DNA from: Synaphobranchus kaupii
Lineage: Eukaryota; Chordata; Actinopteri; Anguilliformes; Synaphobranchidae
Direction of reading: 5' to 3'
NCBI GenBank assembly: GCA_029718625.1
Contig: CM056395.1
Location: forward strand, 27,202,261 to 27,266,260
Length of the DNA: 64,000 nt
How positions within the stretch are numbered: position 1 is the first letter of the stretch; each line of letters begins with the position of its first letter. The position numbers and the translations under genes are program-made. This document shows positions 44,713 to 56,000 of this stretch, in pieces. Under the pieces are notes generated by a model. It saw nothing but the letters and a program-made list of their open reading frames with translations. It ran no database searches and had not been told where the DNA came from.

Positions 44713-46739
44713 TTGGACCAAAGAACACCGAAGGTCTTTGGTAATGCACAACTACACATTTTAAAAATCCATAAATATAGCCTAATCATTAAAACGTCTT
44801 GCATAATAATGTCCCAATTGCAGGTTGAAATATACAAAATTGTTTAGTTTAAATAGACTACTGGTCACTTCATACAGACACTGTAGTCTACTTCACAAAT
44901 TGCGTTTTCATCACTGTCTTATAACTGTATTAAGACAACAAATATCAAATAGGCTAACCGGTTTAGAGAAGGTTTATTTTATACAGAAATTTTTTTTAAA
45001 TTAATAATGAATTATGTTTTGTATAGCCTATTGAACAATAATAGCGTTAATATAGGTTTACTTCAAAAAACACATTTAAAACGAATAATATAAAAGCTCA
45101 ACCCTTTGGATATCAGCTTATACAATGCATAGCCTACTGGGAACATAAAGACTGTATGAGAAATGCAGTGATAGCCTGTTTTCCATAACTGTAATGCTGA
45201 AGATCATATTTCATTGCTAAGTAGGTTAATTCGGAGGCCTAGGAGAAGAAAAACAGCTGACAGTTCAGAAAATGGCAATGTCTCAATTGTTTGACATTGC
45301 ATCTTAACAAAAGATAGGCTGTTAATAAATACAGCGAGTTATTAGGCTACCTGCAAATATCAATAAGTACAATAAGATAAATCCAGAGAGGAACTTGCAT
45401 GTAGGCTACACATTCCCATAGGTTACTGTTTACAGGGCATAAGAGATCGTTCAAGATAGAAATAGATTTATGTTGATATTTCGGAAAATCTTACTGCAAG
45501 CTACACGATAGCCTAGCATATTCTAATAGTCTAACTAAATAGACTGGATTCAAAGACACATCCACCAACGCAGGTTTTAGGATAGCCTACTCTTTCCACG
45601 GACTGAACACCTCACCTGACGCTTAATCACCTCAAGCCAATTAAATTTGATTAGCAACATGATTCTGTGGGGAATGTCTTGGTACAGGAATTATGAAAAA
45701 TATGTGATGGAATGCCAAGTGCGACATGCAAGTTTGGACAGACAACTGAAAACATCAACATAACACCTATAAACAGCGTTATTCGTGTGACCAACCCACC
45801 TGCTAATCGTTAGCATTCCTGCTCACGGCATCAAAGGTGTATTTGACCTTGCGGACGATTTCATCACCATCTTCTGGAAAAATCCATCAGATCACATTCA
45901 AGTAAATGAGAACGCCCGAACCGAGATTGCTTTGCTTTCGTCTCCTGCGATTCTGAATTGTATTTTTGCGCTATTTAACCACGACTGGTCTCCGCCTGCT
46001 CAGCTGGGGTACTCGACTGAATATCAATGAAAACATTGGAGGTGCACGTCATTGACTCGAAACCGCGCCTTCTGCAAAACAATTTGGGACCCCATCGTTG
46101 ATGGATATAGCAAAGTAGCCTATAATGCGGAGAGTTAGCTTTTGAATTATCTTTGTTGTATTACGATTTTAAACAAGGATATCATGATGGGCATGACTAT
46201 ATTTTAGATATTTCATAACACTTTTTAATAAACAGCCCACCAACTGTAGCAAAAGCGGGACGCGACCAACGCTCTGTGGTCCCTCGCCCTGTGATGACAC
46301 AATATTAGACAAGCCAATTTAGACACTGTGCCTAGTACGAGGTTAGATTTTTCTTTCTTTCACATCACTGTTTACTCGTTTACATTATAATTTTAGTTAT
46401 GACCATTCTTCAAAATAGCCTATAGAATTATCGCCTTTAACTGTACAGGGAATCAGTGGGCAAGCTGAACATATACCTCTTCTGGACTGTAGGCTACCTT
46501 TCACATAACTTGTCAAGTGCACACATGGTGCCAGAAGATTCGGAAACAAATACCATAAGGATAGCCAATACTGATTGTAAAATATATATGCTGCAGTCCA
46601 ACAGGTTCAATTGAATCTAATAAAATGTAGATCAGAGGTCGGCAGGATGGAATAATTCACTGTATCCATCGTGTGGTTTAGGCTTTTTCACTGAGTAAAT
46701 GGCCGTCTTGGGGTGTTAGACTGAGTCAGCAAAGCAGAT

Positions 46740-47260
46740 GAGATATTCGCTTCAGTTGCGATATAACAATGTCTGATGACATATTTGGCCACTAGAGGGA
46801 AATGTAGGACCTCCACACCACCTCTGCCTGTCCAGGCCCTCTGTGTCCCCTGCAGTTTATCAAAATGCAGCTGCAAAAAAATGGTTTGCAATCTTCCCAG
46901 GTATACTCATGTCACACCCTTCCTCGTCTCACTTGTATGGCTTCCCGTTACAACTTGCATCAAGTTTAAAACGTTGGTTCTAGCCTACAGGGCAGAGAAA
47001 TGGGGCAGCTCCACCCTATCTCCAACTGGTTTTAAAACTCTATTGTGCAACCTTGGGGAGCATGGGACTATCCCCTCCCAATATGGTAACTCTTCCAGTC
47101 TCAATGTCTGTCTGTACTGGCCCCCCAGTGGTGGAATGAACTTCCCATGCTGGTCAGGACAGCAGAATCATTGGCCATCTTCAGACTGTATTTTGGGCTC
47201 CCACATATCCGAATACTTGTGTACTCCTCCTACATTACTTAATTCATTCAAGTTATTATG
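46740..47260 (+). mobile_element. non-LTR retrotransposon ORF2 C-terminal remnant
   Basis: Translation shows HVTPFLVSLVWLPVTTCIKF followed by KTLVLAYRA, matching the post-reverse-transcriptase 'HVTPLL..LHWLPV..RIKFK' region seen in many fish LINEs. Frameshifts and stops break it. Confidence 0.7.
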
Positions 47261-47673
47261 GCAGTTTTTGTGTAGAATGCGATATTTTAGATATTTTCAG
47301 AAGTTTCTAACGGCTTCCTGACTTCACAATAGCTGCAGGGGTGCTTGGTGATTTCTGGCCTAAAGCAAATGCATGTACTTCCAATAGCTCCAAAGCAGCT
47401 AGGATTGATGTTATGCATCCTGAGGTTGTAAGTGTATGTATAGTAGCTGAATGTTCTTCAAAAAGTATTCATCTACTTTCAGTTGGAACCATTTCTTATG
47501 GTCTTGTGGTCATCTTATTTTCAGTTGGAACTATTTCTTACCTAAGACGGATATCATATAAAAACTGTCCAACTGCCAACTGAAAACATACACTTAAACT
47601 TAAGTAATATTTTTATAAACCTAGAAAGTGAAAGTACTTTTTTAAAATATAGCGTGTGTGTATATAATATATA

Positions 47674-48732
47674 CAGTTGAAGTCGGATGTTTACATACAC
47701 TGAGGTTGAAGTCATTAAAACCTCATTTTTAACCACTCCACAGATTTCATGTTAGCAAACTATAGTGTGGCAAGTCAGTTAGGACATCTACTTTGTGTAT
47801 GACACAAGTAATTTTTCCAGCAATTGTTTACAGACAGATTATTTCACTTTTAATTCACTATATCACAATTCCAGTGGGTCAGAAGTTTACATGCACTAAG
47901 TTGACTGTGCCTTTAAAGTTTTAATATTTGGTTGTATATCCTTTGCATGCCATGACTTCCTGATGTCTGTGATCCAACAACATCAAAAGACTCTTGATAT
48001 CTTATTTTCTGGTACTCTTACAAGCGATACTATAACGTCTCTGCATTTCAATGGATCTTTATGGGAATTGGGGGGTGGGACTAGATTTAGCTGTAAATAC
48101 ACTGGAACAGTATGGAACACATGGTTGGCTAAATGGCTCCAAGTCATCAAGGGTCTGACATATCAAACAAGCCTTAAATCATCACTCTGCTGCCAGAAAT
48201 ACAGTAAATATGGATGGATCACTTGAAGAGTTTCTTTTCCTGACTTTTCCTGGTTTCTTTTTCTTTTTCCATAGAGTTCAATAGGAAAATTTGTCAGGAG
48301 AAACAACCATTAAAGTGATCCATCCATATCTACTGCATATCTGGCAGCAGAGTGATGGTTTGAGGCTCGTTTGATACCTCAGACCCTTGATGGACTTCCA
48401 GCCCATTTTACCAATCATGTATTCCATACTGTTCCAGCATAATTTACAGCTAAATCTAGTCCCCCCCCCCCCCCCCCCCCAATTTAAAGGCAGAGTCAAC
48501 TTAGTGTATGTAAACGTCTGGACCCACTGGAATTGTGATATAGTGAATTAAAAGTTAAATAATCTGTCTGTAAACAATTGTTGGAAAAATGACTTGTGTC
48601 ATGCACAAAGTAGCTAGATGTCCTAACTGACTTGCCACACTATAGTTTGCTAACATGAAATCTGTGGAGTAGTTATAAAAATGAGTTTTAATGACTTCAA
48701 CCTAAGTGTATGTAAACTTCCGACTTCAACTG
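47674..48732. mobile_element. Sleeping-Beauty-like Tc1 element, non-autonomous and palindromic
   Basis: The ends read CAGTTGAAGTCGG and its inverse, flanked by TA. Inner direct-repeat copies ('cagtgggtcagaagtttaca' and 'tgtatgtaaacgtctggacc') lie about 200 bp inside, the IR/DR layout of this Tc1 group. No transposase remains. Instead, the inner arms 48064-48229 and 48297-48482 are inverted copies of each other around a ~65-bp loop, so nearly the whole 1059 bp could fold back. A poly-C run at about 48464-48480 marks one arm. Confidence 0.9.
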
Positions 48733-48904
48733 TAGCTATAAAACCCGCTCATTCCTATTGTTTCAGTGTTTTTCTTTTTTTCGTCAACGCCTCGCTCCCA
48801 GCGCTTCCACAGTTGCATTTTGGCAATCTCTAATAGTTCGTCATTGCTTCTTATTTTAGTTCTTTGGTCATTGCGAAGAATACGACATGATGCAAGTGAA
48901 TTTC

Positions 48905-49030
48905 TGGTACAAAACCCGTAGTGCAGACAAAGTAACAGGCGTTGCACTTTTTTTGTATTATGAGCGAGGACAAAACCGTAGTGCAAACAAAGTAACAGGC
49001 GTTGCACTTTTTTTGTATTATGAGCGAGAA
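48905..49030. repeat. two-copy tandem duplication near the TACC3 start
   Basis: A ~60-bp segment ('ccgtagtgcagacaaagtaa' through 'tttgtattatgagcgag') is repeated head-to-tail with few differences, about 200 bp upstream of the likely TACC3 first exon. Confidence 0.85.
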
Positions 49031-49185
49031 AAGCCCAGTTTCTATTGGCTGTCTCTACCGTCATTCATACCAAAATGTGGAATTCTGCGCCACGCCCACT
49101 TGGTCTCACACTATTGGCTCGTTCATAGGAAAGACAATGTATCACATAGTTCTGATAGGTGGCTTGTCAGTAGTTTAAATTTAAA

Positions 49186-49293
49186 AATGTACCGGACAGT
49201 GCTGGCGCTGGTGGTAAACGCATTTGTCAGTCTAGTCTGTGCTGGATGTAGAAACTCAGTTCGGGAAAAGAGAACGCCAGTCTTTATTAAGAG
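49186..49293 (+). other. tacc3: probable TACC3 5' UTR exon 1
   Basis: The segment ends at donor AAGAG|GTACGT, and the next exon begins at acceptor CTGTCAAG right before the start ATG. The left border is a guess because no clear core promoter is visible. Confidence 0.4.
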
Positions 49294-50022
49294 GTACGTT
49301 TGTTAATGAACTTGCTAAGAAATGGTACAATAATTTGTTAAGTGGCTAGTTCACTGCGTCAGACGACTACAAATTGTGAACTCTAGCTAGCTAACTTTTT
49401 TGGCAAAGTTTAACCTAAGTTAGCTAGCACAGATTCGGTGCAATTTAGCCAGCTAAATTAACGTTAGCTAGCTAATGTTAGTGTTGAGAATGTTGCCCGA
49501 CGTCCGCTCTTATATCAGATGGATAATGTTAGTTTATTAATGCCTTCTATGTTCCTGTGATTGTGCAAATCGTGTGAAAATAACTAGAAGCCGTAACTTG
49601 ATGTGTTTATTAACATCGTATTGTGACGTTAGCTGTCTAGCTAACGTTAGCGTAGCAAGATGTGTAACGTTAACGTTATTTGAGTTAATCGGGGTGATTT
49701 CTAAGTCCCATGCAACCGTGACATAACTGCAACGTGCCATGGCCTTCTTAGAACTAGAAACCATTACGTCAAATTAAGATAAACCCCACAACGCCAATTG
49801 AGTTTCCTCTATTGTTTTATAAATAACGGTAAGCTAGTGACCAGGGAAACGTAAAATGTGAAAATTCTTGTGGATGTCTTGTTTGAACTAACCGTTCACT
49901 AAACGTATTCTTGCTTGGTTCAGTTCCACTCTATAATTGGCATGGTTCATCGTCCAGTGATGCTAATATGGTGGTAAGTTAGCAGTGTAGCCAAGTTGTT
50001 TGTGTGATCTTCTCCTGTCAAG

Positions 50023-53000
50023 ATGAGCACCTTTGCCGTAAACGATGAGAACATTGGAGACGGCTCTAACCGAAAGGCCAGTTGGTTTAGAGGTGATCTG
50101 CGACATCTTTACAACTGCCCAGCCCACTGGAAGACCTTCCATACTGCGCCAGTCCCAGATGGGAGAACATGCCCTCCAAAAATATGCCGAAGGCTAAGGT
50201 GCATTTCCCACCCTCTTAAACTGCCCTTAGTCTTTGTTGAATTATTCTCGTTACACATTTTCTACAAATGTAACCGGTTTAATGTGGATATAAACTTTTG
50301 GGTTTTCTTAGGTTTGTTTTCAGACTCCTCAGAGACATCCAGTTACGAAGAGAATCATGTCTCCCTCAAAGCTCAAAGTTCCTGGTGTTATGGACTCTGC
50401 AGATGTGTTTGAGGCATTGTCTCTGGAGTAAGTATATGCTGTACTCAGGTTATATGCCATGTATGTAAAAAATGTTTTTGATGTGATAAGAATGTTCATA
50501 ATTTACCTCATAAAACAGTATAACATAATGAATCAACAATAGACATGACTAGAATTTCACTAAAGTGTAAAGCTTTGAGGGGGGTGTTGTAATGTGTTTG
50601 ACGCTTTTGTAATGTGTTTGACGCTTTTGTATGTCTTCGTGCACAGGATGGCATCTTTGGATATCATAGGGGAACTCTTGTAATGGAAAAGCCTGGAGCA
50701 GGTAAATGTAATTCTGTCTGGGTTTTTCATATACAATACATAAAATTATACATAATTAAAAAAATTTGTATGATCTGGCATGTCCAGAAAGTGACCACAC
50801 CTTACCCACGGTTCTTAAATTTAGGTTCCTATGACATTGGCATGGCTGAAGCACCTTGTTCAAATGACCATATTTCAGAGCAAAGGAGGGTACCAGCTGG
50901 ATTTTTGATAACCTTGAAGCTATGAATCCTTTCAAATCCTCCAATATGGTGGGTAACTCTCCAGTAAAGGCCCAGATCCCAGCAAAGCATCAGGCCTCTA
51001 CACAAAGTGAAGCCGTGGATCCTTTTAAAGCCTCCAATCTGATGTTTAACCTCCCTAGTGAAGACTCCAATACCTGTAGAACTGCAGGCCACTGTACAGG
51101 CCAGAGCCAACGATCCCTTCAAAGCCTCCGATTTGATTGTCAACTCCCCAGTGAAGACTGAGGATCTCTGCAGAACTGGAAACCATTTCACAGAGTGATG
51201 GCACGGATCCTTTTAAAGCCACTAGTCCTATGGCAAACTCCACAGTGAAGACTCGCCATCCCTGTAGAACCTCTGACCGCTTTACAAAGTGAGCCTCTGC
51301 CTAATATCACAGCCACTACTGACTCCCAGACCACTGTACAGAGTGAAGTCATGGATCCTTTTCAAGCCTCTGATCTGATGGTCAACTCTCCAGTGAAGAC
51401 TGAGATCTCAGCACAGCTTCAGGCCCCTGTTACAAAGTGTAGCCGAAGATCCCTTCAAAGCCTCTGATCTGATGGTCAACTCCCCAGTGAAGGCCGAGAT
51501 CTCAGCAGAGCTTCAGGCCCCTGTACAAAGTGTAGCCATGGATCCTTTTAAAGCCTCTGATCTGATGGTCAACTCCCCAGTGAAGACCGAGATCTCAGCA
51601 CAGCTTCAGGCCCCCTGTACAAAGTGTAGCCGAAGATCCCTTCAAAAGCCTCTGATCTGATGGTCAACTCCCCAGTGAAGGACCGAGATCTCAGCAGAGC
51701 TTCAGGCCCCTGTACAAAGTGTAGCCATGGATCCTTTTAAAGCCTCTGATCTGATGGTCAACTCCCCAGTGAAGACCGAGATCTCAGCACAGCTTCAGGT
51801 CCCTGTACAAAGTGTAGCCGAAGATCCCTTCAAAGCCTCTGATCTGATGGTCAACTCCCCAGTGAAGACCGAGATCTCAGCACAGCTTCACTGGCCCCTG
51901 TATCAAAGTGTAGCCAAAGATCTGATGTCCAACTCCCCAGTGAAGACCGAGATCTCCGCAGAGCTTCAGGCCCCTGTAGCAAAGTGTAGCCATGGATCCT
52001 TTTAAAAGCCTCTGATCTGATGGTCAACTCCCCAGTGAAGACCGAGATCTCAGCACAGCTTCAGGTCCCTGTACAAAGTGTAGCCAAAGATCTGATGTCC
52101 AACTCCCCAGTGAAAGACCGAGATCTCCGCAGAGCTTCAGGCCCCTGTACAGAAGGTGTAGCCATGGATCCTTTTAAAGCCTCTGATCTGATGGTCAACT
52201 CCCCAGTGAAGACCGAGATCTCAGCACAGCTTCAGGTCCCTGTACAAAGTGTAGCCGAAGATCCCTTCAAAGCCTCTGATCTGATGGTCAACTCCCCAGT
52301 GAAGACCGAGATCTCAGCACAGCTTCAGGCCCCTGTACAAAGTGTAGCCCAAAGATCTGATGTCCAACTCCCCCAGTGAAGACCGAGATCTCCGCAGAGC
52401 TTCAGGCCCCTGTACAAAGTGTAGCCATGGATCCTTTTAAAGCCTCTGATCTGATGATCAACTTCCCAGTGAAGACTCCAATCTCTGTCGACCCCCAGAC
52501 CCCGGGACAGGGTGAGGCCTTGACGGACGGCACTGAGGAGGAGCAGGAGAAGGTTGTCAAACCTGCTGACGCCGCTGGATGAAACCCTCCCCTTTGTTCC
52601 TTCCGCAGAACATTCGTTAGCCGACTTGTCGACGGAGGTGCACTCCACAGAAAGCACTAGTGATTATCGACCTGAAGGAGGTGGGTGAGGGGTCCCTGAG
52701 TGAGGCAGGAGTGGCGGATGGGGCAGAGGTGCTGGATCCCAAAAACCAAGATGGCTTTGGTCAGTGATGACCCTTCCCGGCCTGTGGAAACCCCTCCTGT
52801 AACACCTAAAGGGTTTTACAACTTTGATTTTGACAACTTGGACTCTGTTAACCCCTTTCAATCGGGTGGTTCCAAAATTCAGAATTCCCCCTGTGATTAA
52901 TAAGCCACTGCCGAGTCATGCCCCCCATCAAGCAATAGAGGCACCTAAAATATCTGACATGCGCAAGAGAGTCCCATCCTGCTTGAGAGAGCGAGCCTAC

Positions 53001-56000
53001 TGCTTTGACACCAAGCATCCAGATCCCCAAGGCTTGCAGCTTTGATTTCTCCCCCTTTGTGATGGATCCGGGAGGTGGATGGCGCTCCAAAGCCTTGCGT
53101 GGAATCCGTTTCAAGCCTGCCTGGAAATTTGCAAGTAGATATTTCCTTCCAAGTCTGCACCGGAGCTCTGGACAACACGCCTGTGCAGAAGGCCAACGCG
53201 CCTGTGCAGAAGGCCAACGCGCCTGTGCAGAAAGGCCAACACGCCTGTGCAGAAGGCCAACACGCCTGTGCAGAAGGCCTAAACACGCCTGTGCAGAAGG
53301 CCAACACGCCTGTGCAGAAGGCCCAACACGCCTGTGCAGAAGGCCAACACGCCTGTGCAGAAGGCCAACACGCCTGTGCAGAAGGCCAACACGCCTGTGC
53401 AGAAGGGCCAACACGCCTGTGCAGAAGGCCAACACGCCTGTGCAGAAGGCCAACACGCCTGTGCAGAAGGCCAACACGCCTGTGCAGAAGGCCAACACCG
53501 CCTGTGCAGAAGGCCAACACGCCTGTGCAGAAGGCCAACACGCCTGTGCAGAAGGCCAACGCAAGTGAGGCTTTGTCCAGGTAAATTATTATTAAAATAA
53601 GGATTTGCCATTGTTGGTTCAAGTGGTTGTGATATTTCTAACATTCTTTTCTACCATGAACAAGTGAATGTAAAAAATATAATCTGAGTCTTTCAGTACC
53701 GTATGCCTGACCTGTGTTCTCCAATGCAAAAGCTATTTTATGGACCACACTCACAAGCAAGTCAACAGATAAATAGTGTTACAAAAGCTGAAATTTGCCA
53801 TATGCTGCAAATTAAAATATTAGAATTTATTTTCAGTTGTATACCAATTGGGATGTGTGTGTTGGTACAGTGGATATATATATAGACGCACATTTGCTGT
53901 TCACCCTACAAAATGTTTTTTGGAGAAGCACACATTCTCCAATCTGCTGCAGAAGATTGGGTCTGTTGTCCCTGATGGCTTGCATTGCACTTTAAAAACA
54001 TAAAATGTTATACATAAAGTGTGATAACCAGGTACCCCCAAGGAATTGCAGTGAATATCTTGTCAAGTAAAGGTAATGTTTTAATGGGTAGGGGGAAAAA
54101 CACATTCATAAACACGTTATTCATAATGCAAGTTGTCATGGTCCAAGTAAGCATTTGCAAGCAATAACAAAGCAATAAGTAAGTTGACTGAAATGGCCAG
54201 TGAATGGATTTGATGATCAGCTCAGTAGGCCACAGAAATGAAAGCTTGAGTCTCGTTTCTCCAGGGTCGGAGTCGTGACTCCTGTTATTGTGGACTTGGT
54301 GATGCCTGCAGCAGAGGTATATGAGTATTTTATTATTTTTAACCTTAGAATGGGTCCATGCTTATTTCTTGTTTAACTGCACCAGTAGTTTTTATTTTTT
54401 TAAATTATTATAATTTTTTTGTTTTTTTGTTTTTGAACTGAGCTTCTTTTGGCTAACTGTTCTATTTCAACAATTATATCCGCTTCTCCATCTCTAGTTG
54501 AGCCCTCAGACTGTCTACTTGTAAATGTGAATGATATGCTAGTATAGACATGGCACTCACTCTTAGGCTTTTATCAGCCTGTCTTTGTTGGGCCGACATT
54601 ATTGCTGCTGCTGCTGAATCTGACGTGAAAACTCTGTACTGGAGTCTTGCATCTGAAAATTATCTTTCTCAGCAGGAGAAGACTCTTCCACAAAAGGGCA
54701 GTTCGGTCTCTGGTGATGTGCAAGAGTGCCCGCCCATTCCCGAACAGCCCAAGTGGCAAATCCCAGAATTCCCCACCAACCTGGATACGGTTGAAAACTC
54801 ACAGAACAGTCTGGCTGCTGCGGACGAAGAGTTTGTTCCCGGAGCCACTTGTAAGCAATTATTTTTTGTGTGTGTGTGTGTGTGGTGCTATAATTGGGGC
54901 CCTGTTTGGTACTAAACCCCCCCAACCCCGGCCCAGTTGCCATGGTCCAGTGAAAGACATGCTTAGTTACAAGGCCTGGACTGTCTTTAGTCAGCATTTG
55001 TTCCAACTCACAACTTAATTTATCACCTGAAGTTTCTAATTTAACCCACTTCTCCTCCCTGTTTCAGTCATGTCTGCTGATTTTGGCCAGATCGACTATC
55101 TGGAACAGTTTGGATCCACCATGGTAATACAACATGCATAAGTGATATGAAGTGTACAACGGTGGTTGTATTTGACTGTCCTCTGTCATAGGAATGTAGT
55201 GTCAGTTCGCTGTATGTTAAAATGTTACTGGATCATCATCACGTGTTCATGCATTTATAGACGAGTTTGACTCTTGAAAAAGGGACTTTTTATTCCCAGC
55301 TAAAGGTTTTTTTCCCCCCAGGTTGTTAATTTTGTTTTTATTTCTTTTTTCTTTTTTTTTAAACCCGTTCAGTTCAAGGAATCTGCCCTGCGGAAACAGT
55401 CTCTGTACCTGAAGTTTGATCCTCTTGTGAGGGAAAGTCCTAAGAAGCCAGTGTCGTGTGCCACAGATGCACACCAGATCCCCCTGCCTGCCGCCTTTGC
55501 TTCACGGTGTGTAACATGGGTTTTAACGCCTACATGGAAAAAATCTGCATGGATATACTGTCTATATAGTTGCATTTTCACATGCAACCTTAAAGGGGAC
55601 AACATTAACCTTAACAGATTGAGGTGAAAGATGCAAATTTGGTAGCGGTATAACGTCAAAATTAAGTACACCTCTATCCTTACTTATTTTTTGGGGGGAA
55701 AAACTGCAATGGGCGGATAATTTAAATCTGGCGATACCTCCCACGCTCGCAAAGGGGCATTGACCGAGCTAATACAGTCGCTCGGTATGTTCAGTCGTCT
55801 CGCCCGAATGTTCTCCTCAAAATCATCTGGATGAAAGTGTCTTCTGCACATTCTTTAGCTGTGTCTGACGCAGGGTTGCGTTGACCGAGAATTTCCCGTT
55901 TTGCTGATTTTTAGAAGCTTTGATGGATAATTTTTTTTTGCTGCAAACGCGTTATGCTAACTGGCACGCTAAACATTTCATGGGTTAGATACATTTCCTA

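Larger units (their letters stand above)
41352..46020. other. GPRIN3 upstream region
   Basis: A non-coding first exon should lie here, but I cannot place it firmly. Candidates are the CpG-rich block at 42690-42890 and the segment around 45850-46010. A 40-bp tandem duplication ('caatgaggctcgctctgcac') occurs at about 41838-41916. The assembly gap and a reversed SINE are listed separately. Confidence 0.4.

Noticed and set aside
44060..44847. Several ~200-residue ORFs around 44.2-44.7 kb
   Set aside because: They cross the 500-N gap and consist mostly of unknown residues.
45790..45890. Minus-strand acceptor TTTTTCCAG followed by a short open frame (DGDEIVRKVKYTFDAVSR, then stop)
   Set aside because: Only about 24 codons, with no recognised homology and no partner exon. 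It may instead be part of a GPRIN3 5' UTR.
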